A stretch of 64,000 nucleotides of DNA from Cheiracanthium punctorium. Taxonomy: Eukaryota; Arthropoda; Arachnida; Araneae; Cheiracanthiidae. Below are positions 1-11,944 of the stretch, one piece after another; within the stretch, counting starts at the first letter, position 1; the number at the start of each line of letters is the position of its first letter. The stretch is from assembly GCA_038373885.1 (NCBI GenBank), contig JAWZYV010012518.1, forward strand, positions 1 through 64,000, written 5' to 3'. Under the pieces are notes generated by a model, which saw nothing but the letters and a program-made list of their open reading frames with translations, did no database searches and was not told the DNA's origin. The translations under genes were made by a program, and so were the position numbers.

Positions 1-1138
1 CTTGCAACGAAGTGGCTTTGGACTGAGAAGGCCAAAACAATTTTTTTGGCTGAAAAACGTGAATCGTATCCTCTTACCTATAACAACTTATGTGTGGTTT
101 TGTTACAAAGTTTTTTATTTACTATTATTGTTTAACACCAGGTATTTTTGAATGTTTTTTTCGTTTTATCGTAAATGTATGCCTAGTATTGTAATTCCTT
201 TATAAAAACGCCCCCTGAATGCCGAAAATCTATCCATTTTATTTATTCGCTCAAGCAAATTCCCATACTGTTCATTGTGTCCTTCACAAAATTTCATAAT
301 TTTCTCAACAATAGTTTTGTCTGCAGACAACTTTAAAATAGGGTCGTTTAATTTTGGACATCCTGTACTTCATAATCGGCATTCGAAGAGTGAAATGATT
401 AATCCAGATCAATCACGAATACAATTCGAATACTGAAACGATTATTCGTGGAATAGTCGAATAGTAAATTTTCATCTATCCGATTGAATCGATTAATGAG
501 ACTAATTCCGAAATCGATTAATCGATTACGAATAGTACCACTTGTTTTATCGTTCCTGTTGTATGTCTGCTCTCAGCCACCACAGAGCATTTAGACGAGC
601 TTAGCCTCTCCGCTTTGATTTTCCAGCTTTTTTTAAATACATTATTTATTTTGATACAAATTTTTAATCTTAACCAAAGCTCTTGGTTTTTTTTTTTTTT
701 TTTATAGAAATGACTTTGCGTAATAATCACAGGACAGTTTAACTCACCTTGCAGCATATTTCCACTTGTGGCCGGAAACTCCAAATGTACTGCCGCAATT
801 GAAGCCTAGCCAACCCCACCTGAAAAAGTAAAAATAACAAAACAGATTATTAACCCTCTGAGCGTCTTGGAAACGGGCAAATTATGAAAAGCTGTTTTCA
901 CAGTAAAATTTTCATGCGGCTTTAAAATTATAAGAAAAAATTAAATGTTGTCCAGAGGATTTGTAATTATTAAAATATAAGCTCCTAAATTAGTTACAAG
1001 CTTTCATATCAAAACACATTTTAGGATAATTGAATATTACAAATAATCAAAATCACAGATGCATTGCAGTGAAGGCTGGAATGACGTTCGTTATTTTATG
1101 TCACAATCGCTTGGGGAATTAATCTTATCTCTGAGATG
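1..1138. other. AT-rich DNA without recognisable gene
   Basis: No supported gene. There is a T-run near 688-703. The stretch around 400-540 is unusually rich in the short word ATTCGAAT/CGATTAAT and its variants, forming small imperfect palindromes. Short open frames here have no recognisable domain. Confidence 0.5.
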
Positions 1139-1654
1139 TTAACCCTTTGATGCGCAACCCTTTCCCAATGCTGAAAAAAGGTCAGCCGTTGCCATCGCTC
1201 GAATTAACTACCAGCAAGATGGCGGACGATCGAAACGTTGATCGCGTGCCACAGATCTAGAGACCCTTTTTTGACGCAGCTGGCTGTGCGCGCACAGCCA
1301 GCTGCGTCACAAAAGGGTCTCTAGATCTGTGGCACGCGATCAACGTTTCGATCGTCCGCTATCTTGCTGGTAGTTAATTCGAGCGATGGCAACGGCTGCC
1401 CTTTTTTCAGCATTGGGCGATCTATCCAGCTGTTCTCGCGTTCTTCCATTTTTCAGCAGATGTCAGTGCTGTTAAAAATAATCGTGACCATTTTTTTACG
1501 GGAAATGACGTGCTAAAAAGTAAAGGATTCTCGTGGAGCTATGTCACCCGCAACTATTTTTATAGAAATCCAATCTATTCTTCCTGACTGGCAACAGTCA
1601 AAACGTCAGAGTTGGGTGTCCTCACGGCGAGGACACCGCGCGTTAAAGGGTTAA
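1139..1654 (+). mobile_element. PBm1 MITE, piggyBac-like, full length
   Basis: Flanked by TTAA on both sides. The left end reads TTAACCCTTTGATGCGCAAC and the right end GCGCGTTAAAGGGTTAA, so the terminal inverted repeat is CCCTTTRANGCGCA. The element has two parts: a long internal palindrome (about 1150-1420), whose arms carry GAAACGTTGATCGCGTGCCA and its complement, and an asymmetric tail of about 230 bp ending at the second TTAA. There is no coding capacity, so it must have moved with a transposase made elsewhere. The TTAA target and CCC start fit piggyBac-type elements; this is inference, since no transposase is present. Confidence 0.85.
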
Positions 1655-2372
1655 AGTGTAAAATTACGTTCAATAACAGTTAGTTTTTTTTCAGTGAGCC
1701 AAAATTTTTTGTTCACGCAAAAATAGTGGGTCAATCGCAGGACAGGGTAAGGCCGCCAATTCGACAATATGTTTAGGCGCCATGATGCGAAATTCCATCA
1801 CCTACTTTATTAAAATTATTATTATTGCTATGTAACATTATTATTAAGTATATATTATTACTATTATTATTAAAACCGATATTATTTTTACTTAAAATGA
1901 GAATTTTCATTTTGATTTGTAAATATCTACGCCTTTTCGCGCCTTCCTTTTGGCGGTGATATGTTCTGCTGTAGGGCCGAAACTTCAGGCACATTCTAAC
2001 TATGCTTCACCTTTATAAATACTATTGAGAAAGTGTATCATAATCCACGAGTGCACCGTATTTCTCTTCCATGTTCCATAAAAACACTTCTTTGGAATTG
2101 AAATCTATATTAAACTCGCTTACTCAACCTCCTTTGTAATAAACTGTGCGGTTTGTTAGTTTTTCGCCAAATATAAGCTAGTTTCAGTTTTATGGGCTTG
2201 TTTTTTGGCACCAAACTTGGCGATAAATCATTACAAACTTATAAACCTTGATGACTTTTAGCATTTTATTCACTCCTACCTGGCAACCCTATTGAAAAAC
2301 GAATCATAAAATGTTATGGAACTTCAAAGTTAGAATCCCTTCTTAACATTTTGGATACAATATTGATCATAT
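1655..2372. other. Intergenic or intronic DNA, no gene seen
   Basis: AT-rich sequence with a run of ATT/TTA trinucleotides at about 1805-1890. No conserved protein or RNA is recognised. Confidence 0.45.
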
Positions 2373-2605
2373 AAATAAAACTTTGTAAATTAATACACAT
2401 AACAAGGTACTTACCTTAATGAGAACGATCGTTTCAACCGAAAAAATCTTCAGACTTCTTCAGAGATTGCCACTAAGTCCCCCACTATTCTGTGAGACTT
2501 TACTGTCCGCTGAAGAAGACCAAAGATTTTTTTCGGTAGAAACGATCGTTTTGATTAAGATAAGTACCTTGTTATGTGCGTTAATTTACAGTTCTTAAAG
2601 TTTTG
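2373..2605. repeat. Fold-back hairpin element with about 80-bp arms
   Basis: Imperfect palindrome. The left arm contains ACATAACAAGGTACTTACCT and GAACGATCGTTTCAACCGAA; the right arm carries the complements, ending CCTTGTTATGTGCGTTAATT. The loop of about 80 bp has no ORF. The outer motif AATAAAACTTTGTAAAT recurs at 55065 and, in related form, at 42430, so this belongs to a dispersed fold-back family. Confidence 0.7.
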
Positions 2606-2613
2606 CTTATATT

Positions 2614-2622
2614 ACACCGGCC

Positions 2623-2654
<32 letters not shown>

Positions 2655-3236
2655 GGGGGGGGGGGGGTTCTGTTCTCATGCTTAAATTCTGATTCTGCAC
2701 ATTGAAAAACACTTAAATTTTCATTTTTAGTTCTTAAAGTTTGCTTTTGTCTGATTTACGTCGATAAGTATATTTTGATTTATTTCATAAACGAAAGATG
2801 GCAGCACTTTGATTAACCCGAAAGTAAACTGTATTATAATTTGTAACTCTGTAGTACTGCTTGTAGTATTATTTGTAATATTATTATTTGTTTGTATTAT
2901 TATTTGCTCATACGAACATAAAAGAAATACGAAAATTATTCACTTTTAGACATTCATTTCTTATTATTTTACATTTACATGTTATTGTTTATCACACATC
3001 TTGAATAAAAAAGACTTTTATATCCAGCAAAAACTTTTCTGATCATAATTTAGAGTGGAATTGTTAAAAAATATATATATAAATCAGTGATTTTTGCCAA
3101 AAAATTGGAAAATTGCTTTAATTTCTACAAAAGCAAACTTCCATTTAAAAAAAAATATTTTCCTTAGTTTTGGCGTAAGAAAAAGTAAAATTTAACATGT
3201 CGAAGTCAGACCCAAAAATTGTGTTGACCGGTGTTA
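2614..3236 (+). repeat. R2 interspersed repeat, copy 1
   Basis: A segment of about 620 bp whose ends are inverted (TTACACCGGCCAA at left, complement of TTGACCGGTGTTA at right). It is repeated at 10838-11470 with about 90% visual similarity through TTCTGTTCTCATGCTTAAAT and following sequence. A long A-run then a G-run follow the left end in this copy; the other copy has a T-run then a G-run. Probably a non-autonomous DNA transposon of unassigned superfamily. Confidence 0.7.
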
Positions 3237-3786
3237 TCTTTTAACACCAATTTGTTGAGTGTTTTTGTTAAAATGCTAAATAATTTCCCTTCACTTATCT
3301 CCTTTTTGTTTTACGCTACATGTAATTAAACTTGTGATCCATTTTATGTGGCTTTTAAAATTTTCTTTTTAACTTTATTTTCAACAAAAGTTCTATGGAA
3401 GTCTCCATTTGAATGAGAAAATTGCTTAGCTAATGTCTCGAAGCGTGTTTGAAAAGGCTTTGAAATTCGATAGCTTAATTGAATTGAAATGAACTCAAAA
3501 ACTGACTTACTTTTAGAGTATTGTTATTTGAAATACTCGTAAACATCAATAGCGTAGGCGGAGATCCCTTTCAGACTTTTACAGAAAGACAACATCCCCC
3601 TATTTTTTTATTGACTATTTTTGGCTAATTTTTGATTTACTTACTTTTTTATTAAAAAGGCGGACACTCAAATTAATATATTTTTTAACGTATTGACTTT
3701 TTACAAACCTAATTCAGGTGCAGGCATATTTTAAGTTAGTATTTTGCATATTTGTCTTCTAATACATTGGCAAGGATATTAGTCAT
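3237..3786. other. AT-rich DNA, no gene seen
   Basis: No domain, RNA or repeat border recognised between the R2 copy and the next PBm1. Confidence 0.45.
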
Positions 3787-4268
3787 TTAACCCTTTAACG
3801 CGCAGTGTGTCCGCTCCAGGAACGCCAAACTCTGACGTTTTGACTGTTGCCAGTCACGAAGAATAGATTTGATTTCTATAAGAATAGTTGCGGGTGACAT
3901 AGCTCCACGAGAATCCTTTACCTTTTAGCACGTCACTTCCCGCAAAAAAAATGGTCACGATTATTTTTAACAGCACTGACATCTGCCGAAAAATGGAAGA
4001 ACGCGAGAACAGTTGGATAGATTGTCCAATGCTGAAAAAAGGGCAGCCGTTGCCATCGCTCGACTTAACTACCAGCAAGATGGCAGACCATCGAAACGTT
4101 CAACGCGTGCCACAGATCTAGAGACCCTTTTTTTTACGCAGCAGGGTCTCTAGATCTGTTAAACGCGATGAACTTTTCGATCGTCCGCCATATTGCTGGT
4201 AGTTAAGTCGAGCGATGGCAACGGCTGCATTTTTTCAGCATTAGGAAAGGGTTGCGCCTAAGGGTTAA
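3787..4268 (-). mobile_element. PBm1 MITE, piggyBac-like
   Basis: TTAA on both sides. In inverted orientation relative to the copy at 1139: it begins CCCTTTAACGCGCAGTG and ends GGGTTGCGCCTAAGGGTTAA. The inner palindrome (4025-4250) is shortened at its tip. Confidence 0.85.
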
Positions 4269-4765
4269 GTGGGGAAAATGTATACACAATTTCCACAGTG
4301 TTTCCATTTGGGAACATGGGTCATTTCTGACGATACTTTTACATTGGTTTCAAAAACGGAATATACTGATGGGTTGCTTTAATAACAAGTGGAATATTAT
4401 GAATTAATGAAAGATTTATTTTTAAATTTAAGTAAATATATGAATTAAGTTTGAAGGGGGAGAGGGTGTATCAAGATAGCTCCGTAAAAATTTATGAAAA
4501 TGGCTATTTTTATGATTTTTTATCCAGTTTCCCAATAATGATGGAAATGCAACGTTTACTTCAAAAAATCAAGTCATCTTTTAACTATATCTGCTAATTG
4601 TTTGAAGTCAATATTGATAAAATTTTATGTTTCAATAAATTTTTAATTTGATGTTTCCAACTGGTAACATTGGCCTAGAAAAGGTTAAAATCTTCATTTT
4701 GTGATTCTGCGTCAGAAAGACAGCCAAAACGAGCTTTTTGGACCACCTGGGTAGGCTTTAAGCCT
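4269..4765. other. No gene seen
   Basis: AT-rich sequence between a PBm1 copy and a tandem array. No coding or RNA signal recognised. Confidence 0.4.
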
Positions 4766-4769
4766 TGCT

Positions 4770-5300
4770 TACTATCCCTCATGAAATTCTAAATGATATG
4801 AAAATGTCCTTAGAAACAGAATAGAAATGTCATCTTCTCAAAGGAACTCTTAGTCAACAAGTGTCTTACCAACTGATTTCTACCCCTCATGAAATTCTAA
4901 ATGATGTAAATATGTCCTTAGAAACAGAATAGAAATGTCATCTTCTTAAAGGAACTCTTAGTCAACAAGTGTCTTACCAACTGCTTTCTACCCCTCATGA
5001 AATTCTAAATGATGTAAATTTGTCCTTAGAAACAGAACAGAAATGTCATCTTCTCAAAGGAACTCTTAGTCAACAAGTGTCTTACCAACTGCTTTCTACC
5101 CCTCATGAAATTCTAAATCATGTAAATTTGTCCTTAGAAACAGAATAGAAATGTCATCTTCTCAAAGGAACTCTTAGTCAACAAGTGTCTTCCCCACTGC
5201 TTTCTACCCCTCATGAAATTCTAAATGATGTAAATATGTCCTTAGAAACAGAACAGTAATGTCATCTTCTCAAACGAACTCTTAGTCAAGAAGTGTCTTC
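4770..5300. repeat. Tandem array, about 106-bp unit, five copies
   Basis: Five head-to-tail copies of a unit beginning CCCCTCATGAAATTCTAAAT and containing TGTCCTTAGAAACAGAATAG and GGAACTCTTAGTCAACAAGT. Copies differ at a few positions, so the array is young or homogenised. The array runs directly into an R1 repeat at 5375. Confidence 0.9.
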
Positions 5301-5374
5301 CCAACTGGTTGATGTGGTTGCTTTTGTGTCCATAGATAGATTATTGCATTATCCATGAAAATAGGTGCCATTGC

Positions 5375-5650
5375 CCCAGAGGAGGTTGGCACCTGTTGGT
5401 CCCTAATTTTGAAGCTATTCCAGGTGAGCGACCAGTTTCCTGAAATCGGCACTCCCAGAGGTATCGTTTGAACATAAAGGACGTTGGAGCCACGACGGAT
5501 TTTACGTGCACCAGCTCCCATTAGCGTACACGGTCAGACAGCAGAGAGAGTAGTCTTTGCCCTCCCAAGCACTGGCCAAGAGGGATGCTGCTTCACTTTC
5601 TGCGTTCTTACAGGAACGGAGTTTAGTGACTAAGACCACTGTGGGACTCC
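5375..5650 (+). repeat. R1 interspersed repeat, copy 1
   Basis: Shares TTTTACGTGCACCAGCTCCC, the word CCCAGAGGTRTCGTTT and CCCAAGCACTGGCCAAG with segments at 7655 and 11700, and more weakly at 23165. On the minus strand it gives a short open stretch around KNAESEAASLLASAWEGKD that partly persists in other copies, but stops interrupt it. Either a SINE-like repeat or fragments of an old coding element; not resolved. Confidence 0.6.
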
Positions 5651-5845
5651 CAACTGATTCAAAAGTGGGGAAAAAGAACTCTGTCAGCAAGGGATTTAAA
5701 TTTTTATAATATTTCCATAATCCCAGTCACATAGCAAGATATCTCTGAGACGTTTTATGATGAAAGGCTGAAGTTTCGTACATCTTCTCATTAGTGTATA
5801 GAACATGGGAATTTTTTTTTTCGTATGGGGACGTATAAAAATAAC

Positions 5846-6374
5846 TCTGCTGTTCGAGCCTCGTCAGGGGGACACCCCCTTGAACCCCCTTAATTTTTTA
5901 GTTTCATTATTTCCATATTAAAACGATATTAATTGGCTATGTCATTTCATCTCTCATCTTTCGTGTATTTCGTCTGGTAACTTTATGTTGAAATTTTTAG
6001 GATTGTAACCTATTTATAGAAAAATACACCGGATGCATATTCTACAGCTTACGAAATAGTGTAACAATAGATTAAAGCTGTTGTGAACTAATAGTATTTA
6101 AATATATGTAAAAAATACATGTGATGCCTATTCTGCAGCTTACGAAATAGTGTAACAATATATTAAAGCTGTTGTGAACTAATAGTATTTAAATATATGT
6201 AAAAAATAGATGTGATGCATATTCTACAGCTTACTAAATATTGTAACCATAGATTAACTCTGTTGTGAACTAATAGTCTTTAAATAAATCTAAAATTATC
6301 TCGCATGCTTTTATGTCGCATTTTCCGGACAATTTTCAATAAAGGGGGTGAGAGATAAAATGACATAGTCATTA
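5846..6374 (+). mobile_element. Satellite-bearing transposable element, copy 1
   Basis: Starts with CTGCTGTTCGAGCCTCGTC, followed by the inverted motif TATGTCATTTCATCTCTCA near 5938. It then holds about three tandem units of roughly 105 bp (each with ATTCTACAGCTTACGAAATA) and ends GAGATAAAATGACATAGTCA, the complement of the left motif. The same structure with about six units lies at 62841-63630. No ORF. Superfamily not assigned; the combination of inverted subterminal motifs and internal tandem repeats is helentron-like in design. Confidence 0.7.
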
Positions 6375-7650
6375 ATAATAAAAAGTGCCACTATTTGAAA
6401 ATTAACGAGACAGTTTTTTTTTTTTTTTTTTTTTTTTACGTAGTCTTTTTTTCCTGGCTTATTTTAAACATTTGTTTCAATTTACATCGCCCACTTATCT
6501 CCAATGAATAAAGAATTAAAGTTTGTTACCATGATTTTTGGACATCATGGACATTATTTGTATATCTAACACTTATAACGTAACTACAATTAAGGCATCT
6601 CTTCTACAGTTTAGTAATATTGAAATAAGCTGCACAAGCAATATAAAAAAATACAAGGACATTTCATGTCTTGACGTATAAAATATCAGCAAGTAATTTC
6701 TTCATGAAGTACTCAGTAGGGAGCTAGTCTATTAAATTATGCTATACTTTGCTTTCAAATTTCAAAGCAAACAAACTTTTCAATCAACTTCGACCCTTAA
6801 ACATCATCCCTTTATTTACACACTTATCGCTTTTCTCTATCTTTCTTTTTGTCGCCCCTTCATGTTCGATTACTTACGAATATGGCATCTCATGAAGTGA
6901 CATTATCAGTCTGGTTTTATATTTTGGTATCCTTCTAGCTTTTAGGTTAGTTACATTAATGTGAGGCGACATATATAAAAGTGATAAGGGAGGCCTTAAC
7001 GGGATAAAAGTTGTCGTGATCTCAAGGAAATATTAGTTTGTAATTGTTGCTGTTGTAGTTCCTAATGCCCTCTGGCTCTAACTAACTGCACAGCGGCTTC
7101 AGATCCTTTATATAGGAAAGCGATGGGCGAAATTGAGTGGATTCAAACCAGTTGTGCCCCAGTTTGATACTGAAAAATAAATATGCCATTGGCATGTAGA
7201 AAATAATTGGTGGAAATAGAATTTATGAGTCTATGTACACTCCCTATAAATACTAGATCACAGAACGTGACATTTCTGAACCCAATTATTCAATTTTTAG
7301 ATATTTCCGCTATAATCTGTTGCTTGTACCCAGATGAGAATATCTGTAGATCGCTGGGTACGCTAGCGGATAGACTCACAAACGGTCATTCTAGTGTATG
7401 AGTGTATCGAACGATAATTTCTCGTTATGTAAACTAGTCATTCAGCTGTGATTAGCCCAATACTACGGACTAGAAATTCTTGACCATTTCGTCTATACCA
7501 GTTGTGTGTATCACCTCCACGTATCATTCTACTGTCTATTGTTCTAGTTTTTGGAAAACAGTCATCCGTCCAGACAGAAAACAGCCATCTATTCGTTCTA
7601 GGTGAGAGCGGTATTTTTTTTTCCTCCGTGGATGAAGACCGACTTAGGTC
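6375..7650. other. No supported gene
   Basis: Contains a T-run (6412-6437). Several short open frames lack recognisable domains. Low-complexity AT-rich sequence otherwise. Confidence 0.4.
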
Positions 7651-7654
7651 GGAG

Positions 7655-7787
7655 TCTCCTAATTTTGAACTAATTCCAGATGAGAGACCAGCACCTGGAT
7701 TAGCACCCCCAGAGGTATCGTTTGAGAACATGGAGGACATTCGAACCACGACAGGTTTTACGTGCACCAGCTCTCCAGCAGTCCACA
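7655..7787 (+). repeat. R1 interspersed repeat, copy 2, cut by PBm1
   Basis: Matches R1 at 5385 and 11700 through CTAATTTTGAACTAATTCCA, CCCAGAGGTATCGTTTGAGA and TTTTACGTGCACCAGCTC. The copy stops where the PBm1 MITE starts at its TTAA. Confidence 0.6.
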
Positions 7788-8322
7788 TTAACCCTTTTTA
7801 TCGCGCAGTGTTAACGCTCTGGGAACACCGAACTCTGACGTTTTGACTGTTGCCAGTCACGAAGAATAGATTTAATTTCTATAAAAACAGTTGCGACTGA
7901 CAGACCTCCACGAGTAATCCTTTACTCTTTAGCACGTCCTTTCCCGTAAAAAAAATGGTCACGATTATTTTTAACAGCACTGACATCTGCTGAAAAATGG
8001 AAGAAGGCGAGAACAGCTGGATAGATTGCCCAATGCTGAAAAAAGGGCAGCCGCTGCCATCTCTCGACTTAACTACCAGCAAGATGGCGGTCGATCGAAA
8101 CGTTCATCGCGTGCCACAGATCTAGAGACCCTTTTTTGAAGACAGCTGGCTGTGCCCAATGCTGAAAAAAGGGCAGCCGCAGCCATCACTCGACTTAACT
8201 ACAAGCTAGATGGTGGACGATCGATGGCGGATCGTCCGCCATCTAGCTGGTAGTTAAGTCGAGCGATGGCAACGGCTGCCCTTTTTTCAGCATTGGGAAA
8301 GAGTTGCGCCTCAAAGGGTTAA
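7788..8322 (-). mobile_element. PBm1 MITE inserted in an R1 repeat
   Basis: TTAA borders, with the left end CCCTTTTTATCGCGCAG and right end TTGCGCCTCAAAGGGTTAA. The inner palindrome is interrupted: a second partial copy of the arm (8156-8220, again starting CCCAATGCTGAAAAAAGGGC) sits in the loop, so the hairpin tip was rearranged. Confidence 0.85.
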
Positions 8323-9064
8323 TTGTCACCCTCTCAGACGCTGAACAAGTTTGTGGCCATTATAAGATTCTGTTCCTACTAGGCTACTCCAGGACCTAGT
8401 AATTGTTATTTTACTCTAGTAATATGAAAAAATTAATTCGGTTGGTACAAAATTTACACAGTTCTGCATTATGCTTTCGTGATTTCCCACAACATGTTGT
8501 TTCAATTTTTTAATCGATTTTAAACAAAGAGTAGGTTATCCATTCTAGCAACATGCGTGCATATTCTGATGGTGTTCACGCACAGCTTTGGTGTATAAAT
8601 GAATTGATTTTTTTTTCTTTCTTTAATTCTTTGACGGAAAGTGTATCAGATTTTTGGTTAATTTATCATTTAAAGTGGAAGTAAAGCATGAAAAACCTAT
8701 TAAAACACCTTGACACGCATGTGTCTTTTAATGCATTATTTGCTTACATTCTCGCATCACTTCAACCCAGACGCATTGATTTTGTTGATTATCATTTTTG
8801 CTTTCTTGAAAGAATAGACATTCTCGGAAATTATGTTAATTTCAATAGGCTCTAAATATATCCTTCAACACGAAGATTATAAATTTTCGATACGTATGTT
8901 ATATAAAACTGGCCAGATTCGCCGTTCCATACATTACTGTTCTTTGTACTCAGTGCAGTATTGATTCAATTTATGGTTTCATTTCAGTGAAAATCGTGTT
9001 TCTTTGTTTTAGCAGTATTTGTCATTCAATTTATTTAGGTTAGGGTTGCCACACATCTTGGGTG
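8323..9064. other. No gene seen
   Basis: AT-rich DNA between PBm1 and an hAT MITE. No conserved domain recognised. Confidence 0.4.
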
Positions 9065-9248
9065 CAGGGGCGTAGCCAGAAATTTTTCATGGAGGGGGGG
9101 GGGGGTTACCACTGCTACAACTCATATATATGTATACGTGTCTGCTGTGATATTGTAGTGAAGAATATACATTTTATATGGCAATAAATTACTCATGGGT
9201 GGGGGGGGGGGTTTGACCCCCCTAACACCCCCCTTGGCTACGCCCCTG
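9065..9248 (+). mobile_element. hAT MITE, 184 bp
   Basis: Starts CAGGGGCGTAGCCAGAA and ends TTGGCTACGCCCCTG, a terminal inverted repeat. The 8-bp flanks are CTTGGGTG and ATTGGGTG (one mismatch), as expected for hAT insertion. Long G-runs lie just inside each end. Confidence 0.85.
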
Positions 9249-9444
9249 ATTGGGTGTCATCCTAAAAGTCGATGCTGAAACAGCAAATGGCTATAAAATG
9301 TGCGTTAGTCTAATGCAGAGTGCCTTTTTTAGACGGGCGATGAATGCGCCAAATATTGTCCATTCGGTATTTTAAAGACGCGAAAAAGTCCGAAAGATCT
9401 GGTATTTTTGTATATCCATTATTGTTATTTCGTAATCTAGCGAC

Positions 9445-9900
9445 TGCGTGACATAGGCTTGCTCCGTTTCACGTCATTGAACTGTTAATTTGGATTTTCT
9501 CACGTGCGTTATTGTTGTTGCTCTCATGTTTACACCTTGCTGTTGCCGTTCGCAGCGTGGAAGTATCGTCGATTTTGGTACCGAATACGTTAGCGTATTA
9601 TTATAAGTAGATGTACTTGCTCCATTTCACGTCATTGAACTGTCAATTTGGATTTTATCACGTGCGTTATTGTTGTTGCACTCATGTTTACACCTTGCTG
9701 TTGCCGTTCGCAGCGTGGAAGTATCGTCGATTTTGGTACCGAACGCGTTAGCGTATTATTATAAGTAGATGTACTTGCTCCATTTGACGTCATTGAACTG
9801 TTAATTTGGATTTTCTCACGTGCGTTATTGTTGTTGCACTCATGTTTACGTCTTGCTGTTGCCGTTCGCAGCGTGGAAATATCAACAGAGTGTGTTGTAT
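9445..9900 (+). repeat. Tandem repeat, about 160-bp unit, three copies
   Basis: Three direct copies of a unit with CACGTCATTGAACTG, CACGTGCGTTATTGTTGTTG and GCCGTTCGCAGCGTGGAA. A fourth, more diverged unit lies alone at 35260-35410, so the unit comes from a dispersed element. Confidence 0.85.
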
Positions 9901-10026
9901 CGAATGCTGATCACCTAACATTCCATTCTGTTACTCTTGTTTTCTTTATTTCACAACACCATTCCCCGAGCATATCGGAATTATTTACTCTTTGTTAAAT
10001 CCTGCTAAGTACCTCAAAAGACACAT

Positions 10027-10527
10027 TTAACGCTTTGAGGCACAACCCTTTCCCAATGCTGAAAAAAGGGCAGACGTTGCCATCGCTCGACTTAACTACC
10101 AGCAAGATGGTGGACGATCGAAACGTTCATCACGTGCCACAGATCTAGAGACGCTTTTTGGACGACAGCTAGCTGTTTGTCATAAAAGGGTCTCTAGATC
10201 TGTGTCAGGCGATGAACGTTTCGATCGTCCGCCATCTTACTGGTAGTTAAATCGAGCGATGGCAACGGCTGCTCTTTTTTCAGCATTGGGCAATCTATCC
10301 ATCTGTTCTCGCATTCTTCCATTTTTCAGCAGATGTCAGTGCTGTTAAAAAGAATCGTGACCATTTTTTGACGGGAAATGACGTGCTAAAAATTAAAGGA
10401 TTCTAGTGGAGCTCTGTAACCCGCCACTATTTTTATAGAAATCCAATCTATTCTTCGTGACAGGCAACAGTCAAAACATCAGAGTTTGGTGTTCCCAGAG
10501 CGGGAACACTGCGCGTTAAAGGGTTAA
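10027..10527 (+). mobile_element. PBm1 MITE, piggyBac-like, full length
   Basis: TTAA borders; left end TTAACGCTTTGAGGCACAAC (one TIR substitution), right end TGCGCGTTAAAGGGTTAA. The inner palindrome spans about 10050-10290. Confidence 0.85.
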
Positions 10528-10837
10528 ATTCCGCCTTCTTTTCCACGAAAACAGTAAAAGTCCAAAGCAAAAAGAAATTTTCCGAGTTTCAGCAGTAAGC
10601 GTACGATAAGGAGCGAAGTTAATTCAATTGTTAAAAGCCTTTATATTCCTTCGGAAAGTAGCAACCTCGTTATTTTGCATTAACCACTTTTGAAAGGAGA
10701 GTTTCTTTGATCCAGAAAATGTCGCTGCGAGGACGTTAGACAAATTGCTTTAGAGTCGGGTAATTGCACCTTTGTGGATATGCAATGGTAAAGAAGGCAA
10801 AGCTTAAGTAATAACACACTGATTAAATATAAATGCT

Positions 10838-11470
10838 ACATCGGTCAACAAAATTTTATTTATTTATTTATTTTTATTTTATTTTTTTTTGGGGGGGGGG
10901 GTCTGTTCTCATGCTTAAATTCTGATTCTAGATATTGAAAAACACTTAAATTTTCATTTTTAGTTCTTAAAGTTTGCTTTTGTCTGATTTCCGTCGATGG
11001 TATTTTAATTTATTTCATAAACGAAAGATGGCACCACTTTGATTAACCCGAAAGTAAGCTGTATTATTATTGTAACTCTGTAGTATTGCTTGTAGTATGA
11101 TTTGTAGTATTATTTGTAATATTATTATTTGTTTGTATTATTATTTGCTCAGACGAACATAAAAGAAATACGAAAAATATTCATTTTTAGACATTCATTT
11201 CTTATTACTTTACATTTATATGTTATTGTTTATCACACATCTTGAATAAAAAAGACTTTTATATCCAGCACAAACTTTTCTGATCCTAATTCAGAGTGTA
11301 ATTATAAAAAATATATAAAAATTAGTGATGTTTGACAAAAAATTGAAAAATTGCTTTTATTTCTACGAAAGCAAACTTTCTTTAAAAAAAAAAAATATTT
11401 TCCTTAGTTTTGGCGTAGGAGAAACTAAAATTTAACACGTAGAAGTCAGACCCAAAAATCACCGGTGTTA
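10838..11470 (+). repeat. R2 interspersed repeat, copy 2
   Basis: Same order of sequence as 2614-3236, from a CATCGGTCAACA end through a T-run and G-run, TCTGTTCTCATGCTTAAATT, and on to TCACCGGTGTTA. Small indels separate the copies. Confidence 0.7.
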
Positions 11471-11699
11471 CTTTTTTTTTCCTTCCCACCAGTGCTTATT
11501 GGTGTTACAGGGCAAAGGTGACGAGACGGTGATGTGCATGAAAAGAATATTTTATTAACTTTGTAGATGCGATATATTTTTTTTTAATAATGACTGGGTC
11601 AGCGGTGATTACTGGAGGGGCTTGACCAATACGAGGGCCGCAGATGTGATCATTTCATTAATGGGGCACGTGTCAAGCAAACTAACGTTGCCTCCCATG

Positions 11700-11935
11700 A
11701 ATGATTTCCTAATTTTGAACCAATTTTAGATGAAAGGCCTAGCACTTGAAAAATGCACTCCCAGAGGTGTCGCTTTAATATAGAGGTTATTGGAGACAGG
11801 AACAGATTTTACGTGCACCAGCTCCCATTAGCGTACACAATCCCACAGCAGCCCAGCTGAGAAATATTTGCACCCTCCCAAGCACTGGCCAAGCCGGTGC
11901 TGCATCATTTTCAGCTTTTGCAGTAAAAATTTGGA
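11700..11935 (+). repeat. R1 interspersed repeat, copy 3
   Basis: Contains CCTAATTTTGAACCAATTTT, CCCAGAGGTGTCGCTTT, TTTTACGTGCACCAGCTCCC and CCCAAGCACTGGCCAAGCC in the same order as copy 1. Confidence 0.6.
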
Positions 11936-11944
11936 AGGTGAGAT

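Noticed and set aside
4770..5300. CRISPR-like array
   Set aside because: The repeat units are contiguous with no unique spacers of constant length, and the setting is a eukaryotic genome; this is a minisatellite.
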